In this document: one piece after another, positions 43,690-53,062 of the stretch | Layout: every line of letters starts with the position of its first letter | Position numbering within the stretch: position 1 is the stretch's first letter | Source of the DNA: Elioraea thermophila (ex Habib et al. 2022) | GTDB taxonomy: Bacteria > Pseudomonadota > Alphaproteobacteria > Acetobacterales > Acetobacteraceae | Assembly: GCF_003336755.1 (NCBI RefSeq) | Contig: NZ_KZ851831.1 | Span: 1 to 64,000, forward strand | DNA length: 64,000 nucleotides | Reading direction: 5' to 3' | Notes under the pieces: generated by a model | Told to the model about the DNA's origin: nothing | What the model saw: only the letters and a program-made list of their open reading frames with translations | Databases searched by the model: none | Translations under genes and position numbers: made by a program

Positions 43690-45792
43690 TCAGGCCGCAG
43701 CGGACCGGCGCGCGCGCATAAGATTGACCCCGAAGATCAGGGCGAACACCGCGATCGCCACCCAGTTGGCGAGCTGCCCGAACGGCACGATCAGCACGAA
43801 GCCCGCGGCGCCGAAGGCGATCCGCTCGACCCAGGAGAGCGGCGCCTCGGCGTACCCTTCGAAGGCGGCCGAGAGGGCGTAGATCCCCGGCAGCGCGAAG
43901 GCGGCGATGGCGAGCTGGATCAGTACGTCCTGCGCCAGGAACGGCTGATAAGCGAAGATCAGCGGGATGAAGTAGAGCGACTTGGCGAGCCGCCACGCCA
44001 CCATGGCGGAGGCGACCGGCGAGGCCCGAGCGATCGCCGCCGCCGCGTAGGCCGGAATGCAGACGGGAGGCGTGACGTTGGAGTCCTGGCTCAACCAGAA
44101 GATGATCATGTGCGCGGAGAGGAGCGCGAGCGTCGCCGCCTGCGGGCTCAGCGTCGCCTCCACCACCTGGCGGCGCATCTCGGGCGGAATGGCGGCGAAC
44201 AGGGTGGCGGCATCGGCCGCGTTCCAGGCGGTCCCCGGGGCGGGCAGGACGACGGTGGGGGCGACGAGCATGGCGAGCGCGCGCACGAGATCGGGGATCT
44301 TGCCGTCGGCGAAGGCCGCGCGCACCGCCTCGCCGAGGATCATGTCGGAGAGGGCGGGGGCGGAGAGGGTGGCGAGAACGACATAGGAGGCGGTGACGGG
44401 AAGTGCGGCGCCGAGCACGAGCGAGGCGAGGGCGATGAGCAGGAGCGCGAGGGCGAGATTGCCCGCCGCCCACTTCTCCACCATCAGCGAGAACACGTTG
44501 CCGAGCCCGGTGGTGGCCACCGCCGAGATCAGGATGCCGATGCCGACCAGCAGCACCGCCGTCGGCGCCATCGAGCGCGCACCGAGGGCGAGCGCCTCGA
44601 CGATGCGGCGCGGCGTCATCGGCGTGTCCGTCACCCAGGAGACGACGACCACCGCCGCGGTGGCGGCGCCGGCGGCGTAGGCCGGCCCAATGCCGTCGAA
44701 CAGCAGCCAGAGCAGGAGCGCGAAGGGGACGAGGAAGGCGAGGCCCCGCCGCCGCACGGTCTGCCACACCGGCGGGGCGTCGTGGTCGATGAAGCGCAGA
44801 TTGTGGCGCCGGGCATGGATGCGCACGCCCATCGCCACCCCGGCGAAGTAGACGAGTGCCGGAATGGCCGAGACGGCGGCGATGGTGAGGTAGGGAATGC
44901 CGGTGAAGGAGGCCATGATGAAGGCCCCCGCGCCCATGATGGGCGGCAGGATGCCGCCGCCCGTCGAGGCCGCCGTCTCCACCCCGGCGGCGAAATGCGG
45001 CTTGAAGCCCGCACGGATCATCAGCGGGATGGTCACCGCCCCGGTCGAGGTGACGTTGGCCACAGCCGACCCCGAAATGGTGCCCGAGAGCGCGGAGGCG
45101 ATGACCGCGACGAAGCCCGGCCCCCCTTCCATGCGGGCGGCCAGCGCCCGGCCGATGTCGATGACGAAACGATCCGCCCCCGACACCTGCAGGAAGGCGC
45201 CGAAGATGATGAACATCGAAACGAGGTTCCAGGAGATCTGGGCGACGTTGCCGAGCATTCCGTCATCGGAATAGAACACGCGAAAGAGGGTGATCTCGAG
45301 CGACAGCCCCGGGAAGCGGAACAGGCCGCCGAGCCACGCCCCCCACAGCGTGACGTAGGTGAAGCCGAGTACGCAGAGGATCGGCACCACGATCCCGGTG
45401 GTCCGGCGCATCAGCTCGAGCGCAACGAGGCAGGCACCGGCGGTGAACACCCAATCGTACCAGAGGAAACGGGAAGAGCGGGCGTAGAACGCGTCCTCGC
45501 CGAGGAAGAGGTAGAACGGCAGGGCGAGCGCGAAGAGCGCGATCGCGACGTCGACCATGAGGGCCGCCACGCCGCGCGCTCCGCCGCCCTGCCAGGCCGG
45601 CCAGGCGAGGGCGCCGAGGGCGGCGAAGCCCGCGAAATGGATCACGCTCGCGCGCAGTTCCGACAGCACGCCGAAGGTGTTGAGCCAGAGGTGGAACAGC
45701 GACAGCGCTGCCCCGCCGAGGAAGACCACGCGTGCGACGGCGCTGTCCTCCCCCCGCAGGTCGCGCCGCCGACCGTTCGCCGCCACGACCAA
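43690..45792 (-). CDS. TRAP transporter fused permease (DctQM type)
   Basis: About 700-residue inner-membrane protein joining the small four-helix subunit (from VVFLGGAALSLFHLWLNTFG) to the large DctM subunit. Conserved DctM stretches are SGTISGSAVANVTSTGAVTI, GVETAASTGGGILPPIMGAG and QDSNVTPPVCIPAYAAAAIA. Such fused permeases work with TAXI-type binding proteins, and two of these are encoded just upstream on the same strand. Transport is secondary, driven by Na+ or H+, and the substrate is probably an organic acid (inference). The start is TTG 45792 or GTG 45786, four to ten bases after the upstream stop, so translation is coupled. Confidence 0.93.
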   Translation of the reverse strand: MVVAANGRRRDLRGEDSAVARVVFLGGAALSLFHLWLNTFGVLSELRASVIHFAGFAALGALAWPAWQGGGARGVAALMVDVAIALFALALPFYLFLGEDAFYARSSRFLWYDWVFTAGACLVALELMRRTTGIVVPILCVLGFTYVTLWGAWLGGLFRFPGLSLEITLFRVFYSDDGMLGNVAQISWNLVSMFIIFGAFLQVSGADRFVIDIGRALAARMEGGPGFVAVIASALSGTISGSAVANVTSTGAVTIPLMIRAGFKPHFAAGVETAASTGGGILPPIMGAGAFIMASFTGIPYLTIAAVSAIPALVYFAGVAMGVRIHARRHNLRFIDHDAPPVWQTVRRRGLAFLVPFALLLWLLFDGIGPAYAAGAATAAVVVVSWVTDTPMTPRRIVEALALGARSMAPTAVLLVGIGILISAVATTGLGNVFSLMVEKWAAGNLALALLLIALASLVLGAALPVTASYVVLATLSAPALSDMILGEAVRAAFADGKIPDLVRALAMLVAPTVVLPAPGTAWNAADAATLFAAIPPEMRRQVVEATLSPQAATLALLSAHMIIFWLSQDSNVTPPVCIPAYAAAAIARASPVASAMVAWRLAKSLYFIPLIFAYQPFLAQDVLIQLAIAAFALPGIYALSAAFEGYAEAPLSWVERIAFGAAGFVLIVPFGQLANWVAIAVFALIFGVNLMRARRSAAA

Positions 45793-45795
45793 GGG

Positions 45796-46812
45796 TCAGA
45801 CCGGACGGATCGCCTCGGGGATCGCCAACCCCTGTTCGGCGTAGTAGCGCGCCGCCCCCGGATGCAGCGGGTTGACCACGCCCTTCAGCGCGGTGGCGAG
45901 CGAGATCTCCCGCGTGGCGGCGTGGATGCCGTGCAGGAACGGCAGGTTCTCGAACATCGCCTTGGTGATCTCGTAGACGTCGGCCTCCGGCACGGCGGCG
46001 TTGACGACGAGGAAGTTCGGCTGGGCGACGGTGCGCACGGGGCGCGTCTGGCCGGGATAGGTGCCGGCGGGAATGACGAAGGGGTAGAACAGCCCCGCCC
46101 CGCCGTCGGCGCGGCGGGCCTCGTCGTCGGTGAACTCGAGGAAGGCGAACTCGCCCCCGCCACGGGCGAACAACTGGGTCACCGCCGGCACCGGAATCCC
46201 CGCCCCGGCGTTGAAGCCGTCGACCTGGCCCGCCAGCATCGCCTCCGCGGTCGGACCGAAGCCCTGATGGACGAGGTCGAAGGTGCGGTCGGGGTCGATG
46301 CCGAGATTGCCGAACAGGAACCGGTTGGCGAACTCGGTGCCCGAGTTGCGCGCCGACATCGAGAACCGCCGCCCGCGCAGGTCGGCGAGATCGTCGACCG
46401 TGCCGGTGCGGACGAAGCGGGCGCGCACGATGACCTGTTCGACTTGCGGCCAGAGATTGGCGATCGCACGGAGGTTACGCTGCGGGCCTTCCTGGGCGAG
46501 GGGGCCCGTCCCGTCGCGGGCGTAGAGGCCGAACAGCCCCATCATCAACGCGAACTGCGCCCGGTTCTCGCGCATCAGGCGCAGGTTCTCCACCGCCCCG
46601 GCGGAAGCGATGGCGGACAGGTCGATGCCTTTCGCCGCCTGCAGCCGCACCTTGGTGAGCGTGGCGAGTGCCACTCCGACCGGGTAGTAGGTGCCGCCGA
46701 TGGTGGCGGTGGCGAGAATGTAGCTCCGGGTGGATTGCGCAGTGGCGCGACGCGGTGAGGCGGCGGCGAGCGCGGCGGCAGCCCCGGCCAGAAGCGAACG
46801 GCGGTTCACCAT
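45796..46812 (-). CDS. TAXI family TRAP solute-binding protein 1
   Basis: 338-residue periplasmic binding protein with a Tat-like signal (VNRRSLLAGAAAALAAASPR). TAXI proteins bind an organic acid or amino acid and hand it to the fused TRAP permease. Shared core: LATATIGGTYYPVGVALATL, FSMSARNSGTEFANRFLF, LAGQVDGFNAGAGIPVPAVT and VNPLHPGAARYYAEQGLAIP. It lies next to the permease gene and is closely related, at equal length, to the next upstream protein. The two differ mainly in scattered charged positions and near residues 230-260. Confidence 0.92.
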   Translation of the reverse strand: MVNRRSLLAGAAAALAAASPRRATAQSTRSYILATATIGGTYYPVGVALATLTKVRLQAAKGIDLSAIASAGAVENLRLMRENRAQFALMMGLFGLYARDGTGPLAQEGPQRNLRAIANLWPQVEQVIVRARFVRTGTVDDLADLRGRRFSMSARNSGTEFANRFLFGNLGIDPDRTFDLVHQGFGPTAEAMLAGQVDGFNAGAGIPVPAVTQLFARGGGEFAFLEFTDDEARRADGGAGLFYPFVIPAGTYPGQTRPVRTVAQPNFLVVNAAVPEADVYEITKAMFENLPFLHGIHAATREISLATALKGVVNPLHPGAARYYAEQGLAIPEAIRPV

Positions 46813-46910
46813 CCTCAGTCTCCCTCGCGGCCGCCTTGGCCGGCCTCAGGCGCGGCGGCGCGTCAGCGGCCAGTGTGCTGCGCCACGGCCGCCGCGACCA
46901 GGGGGGAGTG

Positions 46911-47927
46911 TCAGACCGGGCGGATCGCCTCGGGGATGGCCACACCCTTCTCGGCGTAGTAGCGCGCCGCCCCCGGATGGACGGGGTTGACGATGCCCTT
47001 CAGCGCGTTCTGGAGGCTGATCTCGCGTGTGGCCGCGTGAATGCCGTTGAGGAAGGGCAGGTTCTCGAAGATCGCCTTGGTGATCTCATAGACGTCGTCG
47101 GCCGGCACGTTGGCATTCACGGCGAGGAAGTTCGGCTGCGCGATGGTGTTGATGGGCTGGGCGAGGTTCGGATACGTGCCGCCCGGAATGACGAAGCGGG
47201 TGAAGAGACCCGTGCCGCCGTCGGCCTTCTTCAGCTGCTCGTCGGTGAACTCGAGAATGCGGAACTCGTTGCCCCCGCGCGCGAAGAGCTGGGTGATGGC
47301 GGCGACCGGCACCCCCGCACCCGGGTTGAAGCCGTCGATCTGCCCCGCGAGCATCGCTTCCGCCGACGGCCCGAAGCCCTGGAAGACGAGCTCGAAGGTG
47401 CGGTCGGGGTCGATGCCGAGATTGGCGAAGATGAAGCGGTTGGAGAACTCGGTGCCCGAGTTGCGCGCCGACATCGAGAAGCGCCGGCCGCGCAGGTTGA
47501 GGATGTCGTCGATGGTGCCCGTCTGCACGAAACGGGCGCGGATGGTGAAGTGCTCCACGTTCGCCCAGAGTGCGCAGATGGCGCGGATGTTGCGCTGCGG
47601 CCCGTCGGCCTGGATGGGGCCCGACCCGTCGCGGGCATAGACGCCGAACAACCCCTGCAGGATGGCGAACTGCGCCTGGCCCTCGCGCATCAGGCGGATG
47701 TTCTCGCCCGACCCGGCGGAGGAGATCGCCGACATGTCGATGCCGCGCGAGGCCTGCAGGCGGATCTTGGTGAGCGTGGCGAGAGCGACGCCGACGGGGT
47801 AGTAGGTGCCGCCGATGGTGGCGGTGGCGAGGATGTAGCTGCGCGCGGCCTGCGCCTGCGCCCGCGCGATGGCGGGGGCGGCGAGGGCACCGGTGGCGGC
47901 GGCAATGAGCGTGCGGCGGCGGAGCAT
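46911..47927 (-). CDS. TAXI family TRAP solute-binding protein 2
   Basis: 338-residue paralogue of the protein encoded at 45796-46812. The start at 47927 gives a Tat-like signal (MLRRRTLIAAATGALAAPAI). It repeats the same landmarks (LATATIGGTYYPVGVALATL, FSMSARNSGTEFSNRFIF, LAGQIDGFNPGAGVPVAAIT, VNPVHPGAARYYAEKGVAIP). Upstream frame to 48554 is open but runs antisense to the PEP-CTERM gene region and is not coding. Tandem duplication followed by divergence of the ligand site is likely. The 98 bp between the two could hold a second promoter. Confidence 0.92.
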   Translation of the reverse strand: MLRRRTLIAAATGALAAPAIARAQAQAARSYILATATIGGTYYPVGVALATLTKIRLQASRGIDMSAISSAGSGENIRLMREGQAQFAILQGLFGVYARDGSGPIQADGPQRNIRAICALWANVEHFTIRARFVQTGTIDDILNLRGRRFSMSARNSGTEFSNRFIFANLGIDPDRTFELVFQGFGPSAEAMLAGQIDGFNPGAGVPVAAITQLFARGGNEFRILEFTDEQLKKADGGTGLFTRFVIPGGTYPNLAQPINTIAQPNFLAVNANVPADDVYEITKAIFENLPFLNGIHAATREISLQNALKGIVNPVHPGAARYYAEKGVAIPEAIRPV

Positions 47928-47986
47928 GTGCCGTAACCTCCCTTGCGACGTGGCCTCTCGTCCCGGCCGCGGCCGGGGTTCCGCGC

Positions 47987-48814
47987 CTAGGTAGGAGAGC
48001 GCAGGCTCGCGCGCAACGGGACGGGAAGACGGGTGGCGGCGAGGCCGAGCAGGGCGAGCGCCAGGAGGGCGAGAGAGGCCGGTTCGGGCACGCCGATCGC
48101 CTGATCGAAGCCACCGGCGCCGCCGCCGTTCCCTCCCTCCGCGGGCAGGAACTGCAGGTTGCGCCAATCGATCCAGCTCGCGTTGTCCATGCCCCGTCCC
48201 TCGTACCAGGAGAGGGTCAGGGAATAGACCGGCTCGTCGAACACGACGGCGAAGAAGCCGCGATACGTATCTCCGCCGGTCAGCCAATCGACGTTGCGGT
48301 AGGCCTCGGCAAGGAGGGGGATGGGCGGGTTCCGCGGATCCCAGTAGCTCGAATACCCGATGTAGTACTCGAGGTCTCCCGCAAGACCCAGAATGCCGTC
48401 CTCGAACTCGACCGTGAACTCGGTGGTGCCGAGGCAGGGTGAGTACGCCGGGTGACAGTAGAAGTAGAGGAACAGCGAGTCCTCGGCCAATGAAGCGGGA
48501 AGATCGCGCAAGGGTGGGAAGCCGTGCACTTCGCCGTACCGCCGTCGCACCCACTGCACGTCGAGGCCGCCTGCCCCGTCCGTGTCGGGGATCGCGATCT
48601 CCTCGTTCGGGTCGGAGAACGACCCGAACCCGTCCCGAAGACCTAGGCCGGCGACCGGAACACCGGCCTGCGTGGGCAGGGCACCGATCGCGCCCGCGAA
48701 TGCGGGTCGGTCGAGAAAGGTGCGGAAGCCCGCTTCCGCTGCGGTTGCCCCCAGAGCGAGCGTGGCCGCGACCAAACCCGGCGCGACCAGGCGCAAACTC
48801 AGCTCCCGATTCAT
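47987..48814 (-). CDS. PEP-CTERM sorting domain protein C
   Basis: 275-residue exported protein. The signal peptide reads LVAPGLVAATLALGATAAEA. A beta-rich body of unknown function contains two Cys (YFYCHPAYSPCLGTTEF) that could pair. The tail is VPEPASLALLALALLGLA-ATRLPVP, with Arg after the hydrophobic stretch but less concentrated than in gene A. The ATG at 48814 has AGAGAGG upstream; a GTG at 48820 is also in frame. It lies between the TRAP genes and aceA, without an obvious partner, and has no sigma-54 promoter of the kind seen at 27059. Confidence 0.82.
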   Translation of the reverse strand: MNRELSLRLVAPGLVAATLALGATAAEAGFRTFLDRPAFAGAIGALPTQAGVPVAGLGLRDGFGSFSDPNEEIAIPDTDGAGGLDVQWVRRRYGEVHGFPPLRDLPASLAEDSLFLYFYCHPAYSPCLGTTEFTVEFEDGILGLAGDLEYYIGYSSYWDPRNPPIPLLAEAYRNVDWLTGGDTYRGFFAVVFDEPVYSLTLSWYEGRGMDNASWIDWRNLQFLPAEGGNGGGAGGFDQAIGVPEPASLALLALALLGLAATRLPVPLRASLRSPT

Positions 48815-48884
48815 GGCCACCTCTCTTGCGACTGTAGCGCGACGAGGATGCCTGCGCAGTGCCGTTGCGTGCGACTATCCAATG

Positions 48885-48944
48885 GTTGCACTTGCCTCCA
48901 AATCACTCGCCTGCGTCCAATTCCGACGTAGACTGGCAAGCAAC
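48885..48944. repeat. Bulged inverted repeat upstream of PEP-CTERM gene C
   Basis: GTTGC-AC-TTGCC (48885-48896) faces GGCAAGCAAC (48935-48944), complementary apart from the two inserted bases. It lies in a relatively AT-rich stretch 70-130 bp upstream of the gene start. Possibly a regulator site. Confidence 0.35.
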
Positions 48945-49029
48945 TGAAACAATCCCCTGTTGCAATGATGAGCCCAAGAGGTGGTGCCCGCCGAGGAAGC
49001 TCCCGCCCGCCGCAAAACCGAAAAGAGAA

Positions 49030-49061
49030 CCCCCGCGCGCGGCCGAAGCCGCACGCGGGGG
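49030..49061 (-). terminator. Rho-independent terminator of aceA
   Basis: 14-bp stem CCCCCGCGCGCGGC / GCCGCACGCGGGGG with one mismatch and a CGAA loop. On the minus strand it is followed by TTCTCTTTTCGGTTTT. It lies 42 bp past the aceA stop. Confidence 0.85.
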
Positions 49062-49102
49062 CTCGCGGACGTTTCCCCGATCGGTTGGTTACGGATCCTG
49101 CG

Positions 49103-50452
<1,350 letters not shown>

Positions 50453-50557
50453 CGGCGGTCTCGCTCCTCGATACGGCCCTCGGAAAACGTGCGGGGCCTC
50501 TCGTCAATGCTTGACGCTGCGACCGCGAAAGGGAAGGGGCGACGCGCAACATCGTTA

Positions 50558-50579
50558 GCAAATGGGTCATCGGATTTGC
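50558..50579. promoter_or_regulatory. Dyad GCAAAT-N10-ATTTGC between aceA and its regulator
   Basis: Perfect 6-bp arms around a 10-base spacer, with a further TTTTGC at 50617-50622. RamB, a related regulator in corynebacteria, is known to bind TTTGCAAA-like sequence, so these TTTGC half-sites are candidate operators. Confidence 0.5.
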
Positions 50580-50608
50580 CGAAAATGGCGCGGCCATGTA
50601 AAGTTAGT

Positions 50609-50620
50609 AAAACCGGTTTT
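50609..50620. promoter_or_regulatory. 12-bp palindrome before the regulator gene
   Basis: AAAACCGGTTTT, a perfect palindrome in an AT-rich patch, 18 bp upstream of the putative ATC start and next to the ribosome site. Well placed for autoregulation of the downstream gene. Confidence 0.5.
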
Positions 50621-50637
50621 GCACCCCGGAGGACACC

Positions 50638-52053
50638 ATCGCAAGCAAACCCCGCATCGGCCGCACCGTGCGTCGGCTGCGCACCGAACGCGGCCTGACC
50701 CAGCAGGCCTTGGCCGCCTCCTTGGGCATCTCGGCCTCCTACCTGAACCTGATCGAGCACGATCAGCGCGGCATCACCGCCTCGCTCCTGCTCAAGCTCG
50801 CGCAGTTCTTCCAGGTCGATCTCGCTGCCCTGGGCGGGGCGGAGGAACGCCAGACCGAGGCCCACCTGCGCGAGGCCTTCGCCGACCCCCTGCTCGGCGC
50901 CGACCCCGTCCCCGAGAGCGAGATCGCCGCCCTGGTCGACGCCGCGCCGGCCGCGGCCCGCGCCGTGCTCGCCCTCTACCGGGCGTGGCGGGCGGCGCGC
51001 GAGGACGCTTCGGGGATTGCCCTGCCCTCGGGGCGGCGAATCCTCTTGCCGACCGAGGAGGTGCGTGACGCGTTCCACGCCCGCCAGAACCACTTCCCCC
51101 GTCTCGAGGCCGTCGCCGAGACCATCCACCGCGAGCTCGGCGCCGCCCTGCCGGCGGAGATGAACCACGCCATCGCCGAACGGCTTCGCCGCATGCACGG
51201 CCTGCGCATCACGGTGGGCGACCTCGCCGGCGCACTCCGCCGCTACGACGCCGAGACCCGCACTCTCGCGCTGTCCGACCTCTTGCCGCGCGAATCGCGC
51301 GGCTTCCAGATGGCCTTCCAGCTGATGCTGCTCGAGGCATCGGAGGCGGTGGAGGAGGAGGTGGCGGCGATCGCGCCCTCCACGGCGGAGGCCGCCGCGC
51401 TGCTCCGCGTGGGCTTGCTCAACTACGCCGCCGGCGCCCTGCTCATGCCCTACCAACCGTTCCTCGAGGCGGCGCGCCGGCTTCGCCACGACGTCGACAG
51501 CCTCGCCGCCCGCTTCGGCGTCTCCTTCGAACAGGCCGCCCATCGGCTGGCGACGCTGAACCGCGACGGGGCGCGCGGCATCCCGTTCTTCTTCCTGCGC
51601 GCCGATGCCGCCGGCAACGTCACCAAGCGCTACGCCGCGGCAGGCTTCCCCTTCGCCCGCTTCGGCGGCTCCTGCCCGCGCTGGGTGCCGCACCTCGCCT
51701 TCGCCTCGCCCGGCCGGGTGGTGGTGCAGGTCGCGCGGCTGCCCGACGGCGCCACCTTCCTCTGCTTCGCCAAGGCCCTCTCGCGCCCGGCGGGGCCGTG
51801 GCCCGAACCGCCGGAGGTGCACGTGATCGCGCTCGGCTGCGACGTCGCCCATGCGGGCGACGTGGCCTATGCCGACGGGCTCGACCTCGAACGCGCGGTG
51901 ACCGAGATCGGCCTCTCCTGCCGGCTCTGTGATCGGCCGAACTGCCGCAGCCGTGCCTTCCCGCCCGTGGCCCACCGCCTGGTGCTCGACCCCGCGGTGA
52001 AGGCCGACAGCGCCTTCACCTTCGCCCCCGCCCCGGCGGGTGCGGCGCCGTGA
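50638..52053 (+). CDS. ScfR/RamB-type transcriptional regulator, probable ATC start
   Basis: About 471-residue regulator of the short-chain fatty acid family: an N-terminal Cro/CI helix-turn-helix (RRLRTERGLTQQALAASLGI, SASYLNLIEHDQ), a middle ImmA/IrrE-like domain with a degenerate metalloprotease motif (LPAEMNHAIAERLRR), and a C-terminal domain with paired Cys (SCRLCDRPNCRSRAFPP). Such proteins control aceA and acetate or propionate metabolism. GTG 50668 is the first normal start but would cut into the first helix. GGAGG at 50628-50632 instead points to ATC 50638, giving M-ASKPRIGRTVRRLR, the usual N-terminus. It may be a rare start codon or an ATG altered by one base. Confidence 0.87.
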   Translation: MASKPRIGRTVRRLRTERGLTQQALAASLGISASYLNLIEHDQRGITASLLLKLAQFFQVDLAALGGAEERQTEAHLREAFADPLLGADPVPESEIAALVDAAPAAARAVLALYRAWRAAREDASGIALPSGRRILLPTEEVRDAFHARQNHFPRLEAVAETIHRELGAALPAEMNHAIAERLRRMHGLRITVGDLAGALRRYDAETRTLALSDLLPRESRGFQMAFQLMLLEASEAVEEEVAAIAPSTAEAAALLRVGLLNYAAGALLMPYQPFLEAARRLRHDVDSLAARFGVSFEQAAHRLATLNRDGARGIPFFFLRADAAGNVTKRYAAAGFPFARFGGSCPRWVPHLAFASPGRVVVQVARLPDGATFLCFAKALSRPAGPWPEPPEVHVIALGCDVAHAGDVAYADGLDLERAVTEIGLSCRLCDRPNCRSRAFPPVAHRLVLDPAVKADSAFTFAPAPAGAAP

Positions 52054-52343
52054 TCGGTACGACCATTGCGCTCGAGGACGGCGCGCCCGTGTTCACCCCG
52101 GCGCAGATGGGCGAGGCGCTGGGGCTCGACCCCGACGCGTTGCGGGTCGAGCTGCGCGCGGGGCGGGTGCACGGCGTGGTCGAACGCGGCGAAGGCGAGG
52201 ATGCGGGGCGAACCCGCGCCACCCTGCGCTGGCGATCGCTCGAGGTGGTGGTGGTGCTCGACGAGACGGGGCGTGTGCTCGCCTTCGAGAGGCGCGGGGA
52301 CTGGCGGGTGCGGGGGTTTGCGCCTTCGCCCCCCGGCCGCTAA
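52050..52343 (+). CDS. DUF6522-like small protein
   Basis: 97-residue cytoplasmic protein of unknown function. Pattern: IALEDGAPVFTPAQMGEALG, LRVELRAGRVHGVVERGEGE, DAGRTRATLRW and VVLDETGRVLAFERRG, which matches the small DUF6522 family as I recall it. The GTG start at 52050 overlaps the stop of the regulator gene (GTGA), so it is translated from that transcript. No motif hints at an activity. Relatives often appear beside metabolic or respiratory genes, so its meaning here is open. Confidence 0.7.
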   Translation: MIGTTIALEDGAPVFTPAQMGEALGLDPDALRVELRAGRVHGVVERGEGEDAGRTRATLRWRSLEVVVVLDETGRVLAFERRGDWRVRGFAPSPPGR

Positions 52344-52408
52344 ACAGCCGGGCTCCGGCGGGCGGACGCACGGCCGGATGCCCCGAGCCAGAGCGGCGCG
52401 AAGGACCG

Positions 52409-53053
52409 ATGGCCGACATCTTCCAGGAGATCGAGGAGGACCTCAGGCGCGAACGGATGAAGCGCCTGTGGGACCGCTACGGCCTCTTCGTCGTCGGCGC
52501 CCTGCTCGCTCTCGCCCTCGCGGCTGCCGGCTGGCAGGGCTGGCGCTGGTACGAACGGGACCAGCGCGCCAAGGCGGCCGAGCGCTTCGCCGCCGCACTG
52601 GCCACCGCCGCCCGCGGCGAGCATGGGGCGGCGATCGACGCCTTCGCCGCCCTCGGCCGCGACGGGCCGGCGGGCTACCGGCTGCTCGCCCGGCTGCAGG
52701 AGGCGGCCGGGCGCGGCGCGCAGGGCGACCGCGCCGGCGCCGTCGGCATCTACGAGAGCCTCGCCGCCGACGCCTCCCTCCCGCCCCTCTATCGCGATCT
52801 CGCCGTCCTCCTTGCCGTGCTGCACCAGGCCAACGACGGCGATGCCGCCGCGCTGTCGGCACGTCTCGAGCCGCTCGCCGCCGAGGGCGCGCCCTTCCGC
52901 CACACGGCGCGGGAGGTTCGCGCCGCGCTTGAGCTGCGCCGCGGCGACCGCGCGGCCGCCGAGGCCTTGCTTCGCCGCCTCGCCGAGGACGCGACCGCGC
53001 CGGACGGCGCGCGCCGCCGTGCGGCCGAGGTCCTCGCTTCCCTCAGGGGCTGA
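52409..53053 (+). CDS. Membrane-anchored TPR protein (YfgM-like)
   Basis: 214-residue protein with a cytoplasmic N-terminus (ADIFQEIEEDLRRERMKRLW), one membrane helix (LFVVGALLALALAAAGWQGW) and a periplasmic TPR-like domain (WYERDQRAKAAERFAAALAT onward). This is the layout of YfgM, which is linked to the SecYEG translocon and periplasmic chaperones and is encoded just before bamB and der in many proteobacteria. The same order holds here, which supports the call. The ATG at 52409 has AAGGA upstream. Confidence 0.85.
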   Translation: MADIFQEIEEDLRRERMKRLWDRYGLFVVGALLALALAAAGWQGWRWYERDQRAKAAERFAAALATAARGEHGAAIDAFAALGRDGPAGYRLLARLQEAAGRGAQGDRAGAVGIYESLAADASLPPLYRDLAVLLAVLHQANDGDAAALSARLEPLAAEGAPFRHTAREVRAALELRRGDRAAAEALLRRLAEDATAPDGARRRAAEVLASLRG

Positions 53054-53062
53054 GGGGAGCCC

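Noticed and set aside
44110-46758. Very long plus-strand frame (about 880 residues) opposite the TRAP transporter genes
   Set aside because: Fully antisense to the permease and the first binding protein. The sequence is repetitive charged residues without a fold; stop codons are rare in this GC-rich DNA.
48815-48960. Sigma-54 promoter and PEP-CTERM activator site upstream of gene C
   Set aside because: A GTCGGAATT string resembles half of the activator 17-mer, but the other half is missing, and the nearest GG...GC pair has 8, not 10, bases between.
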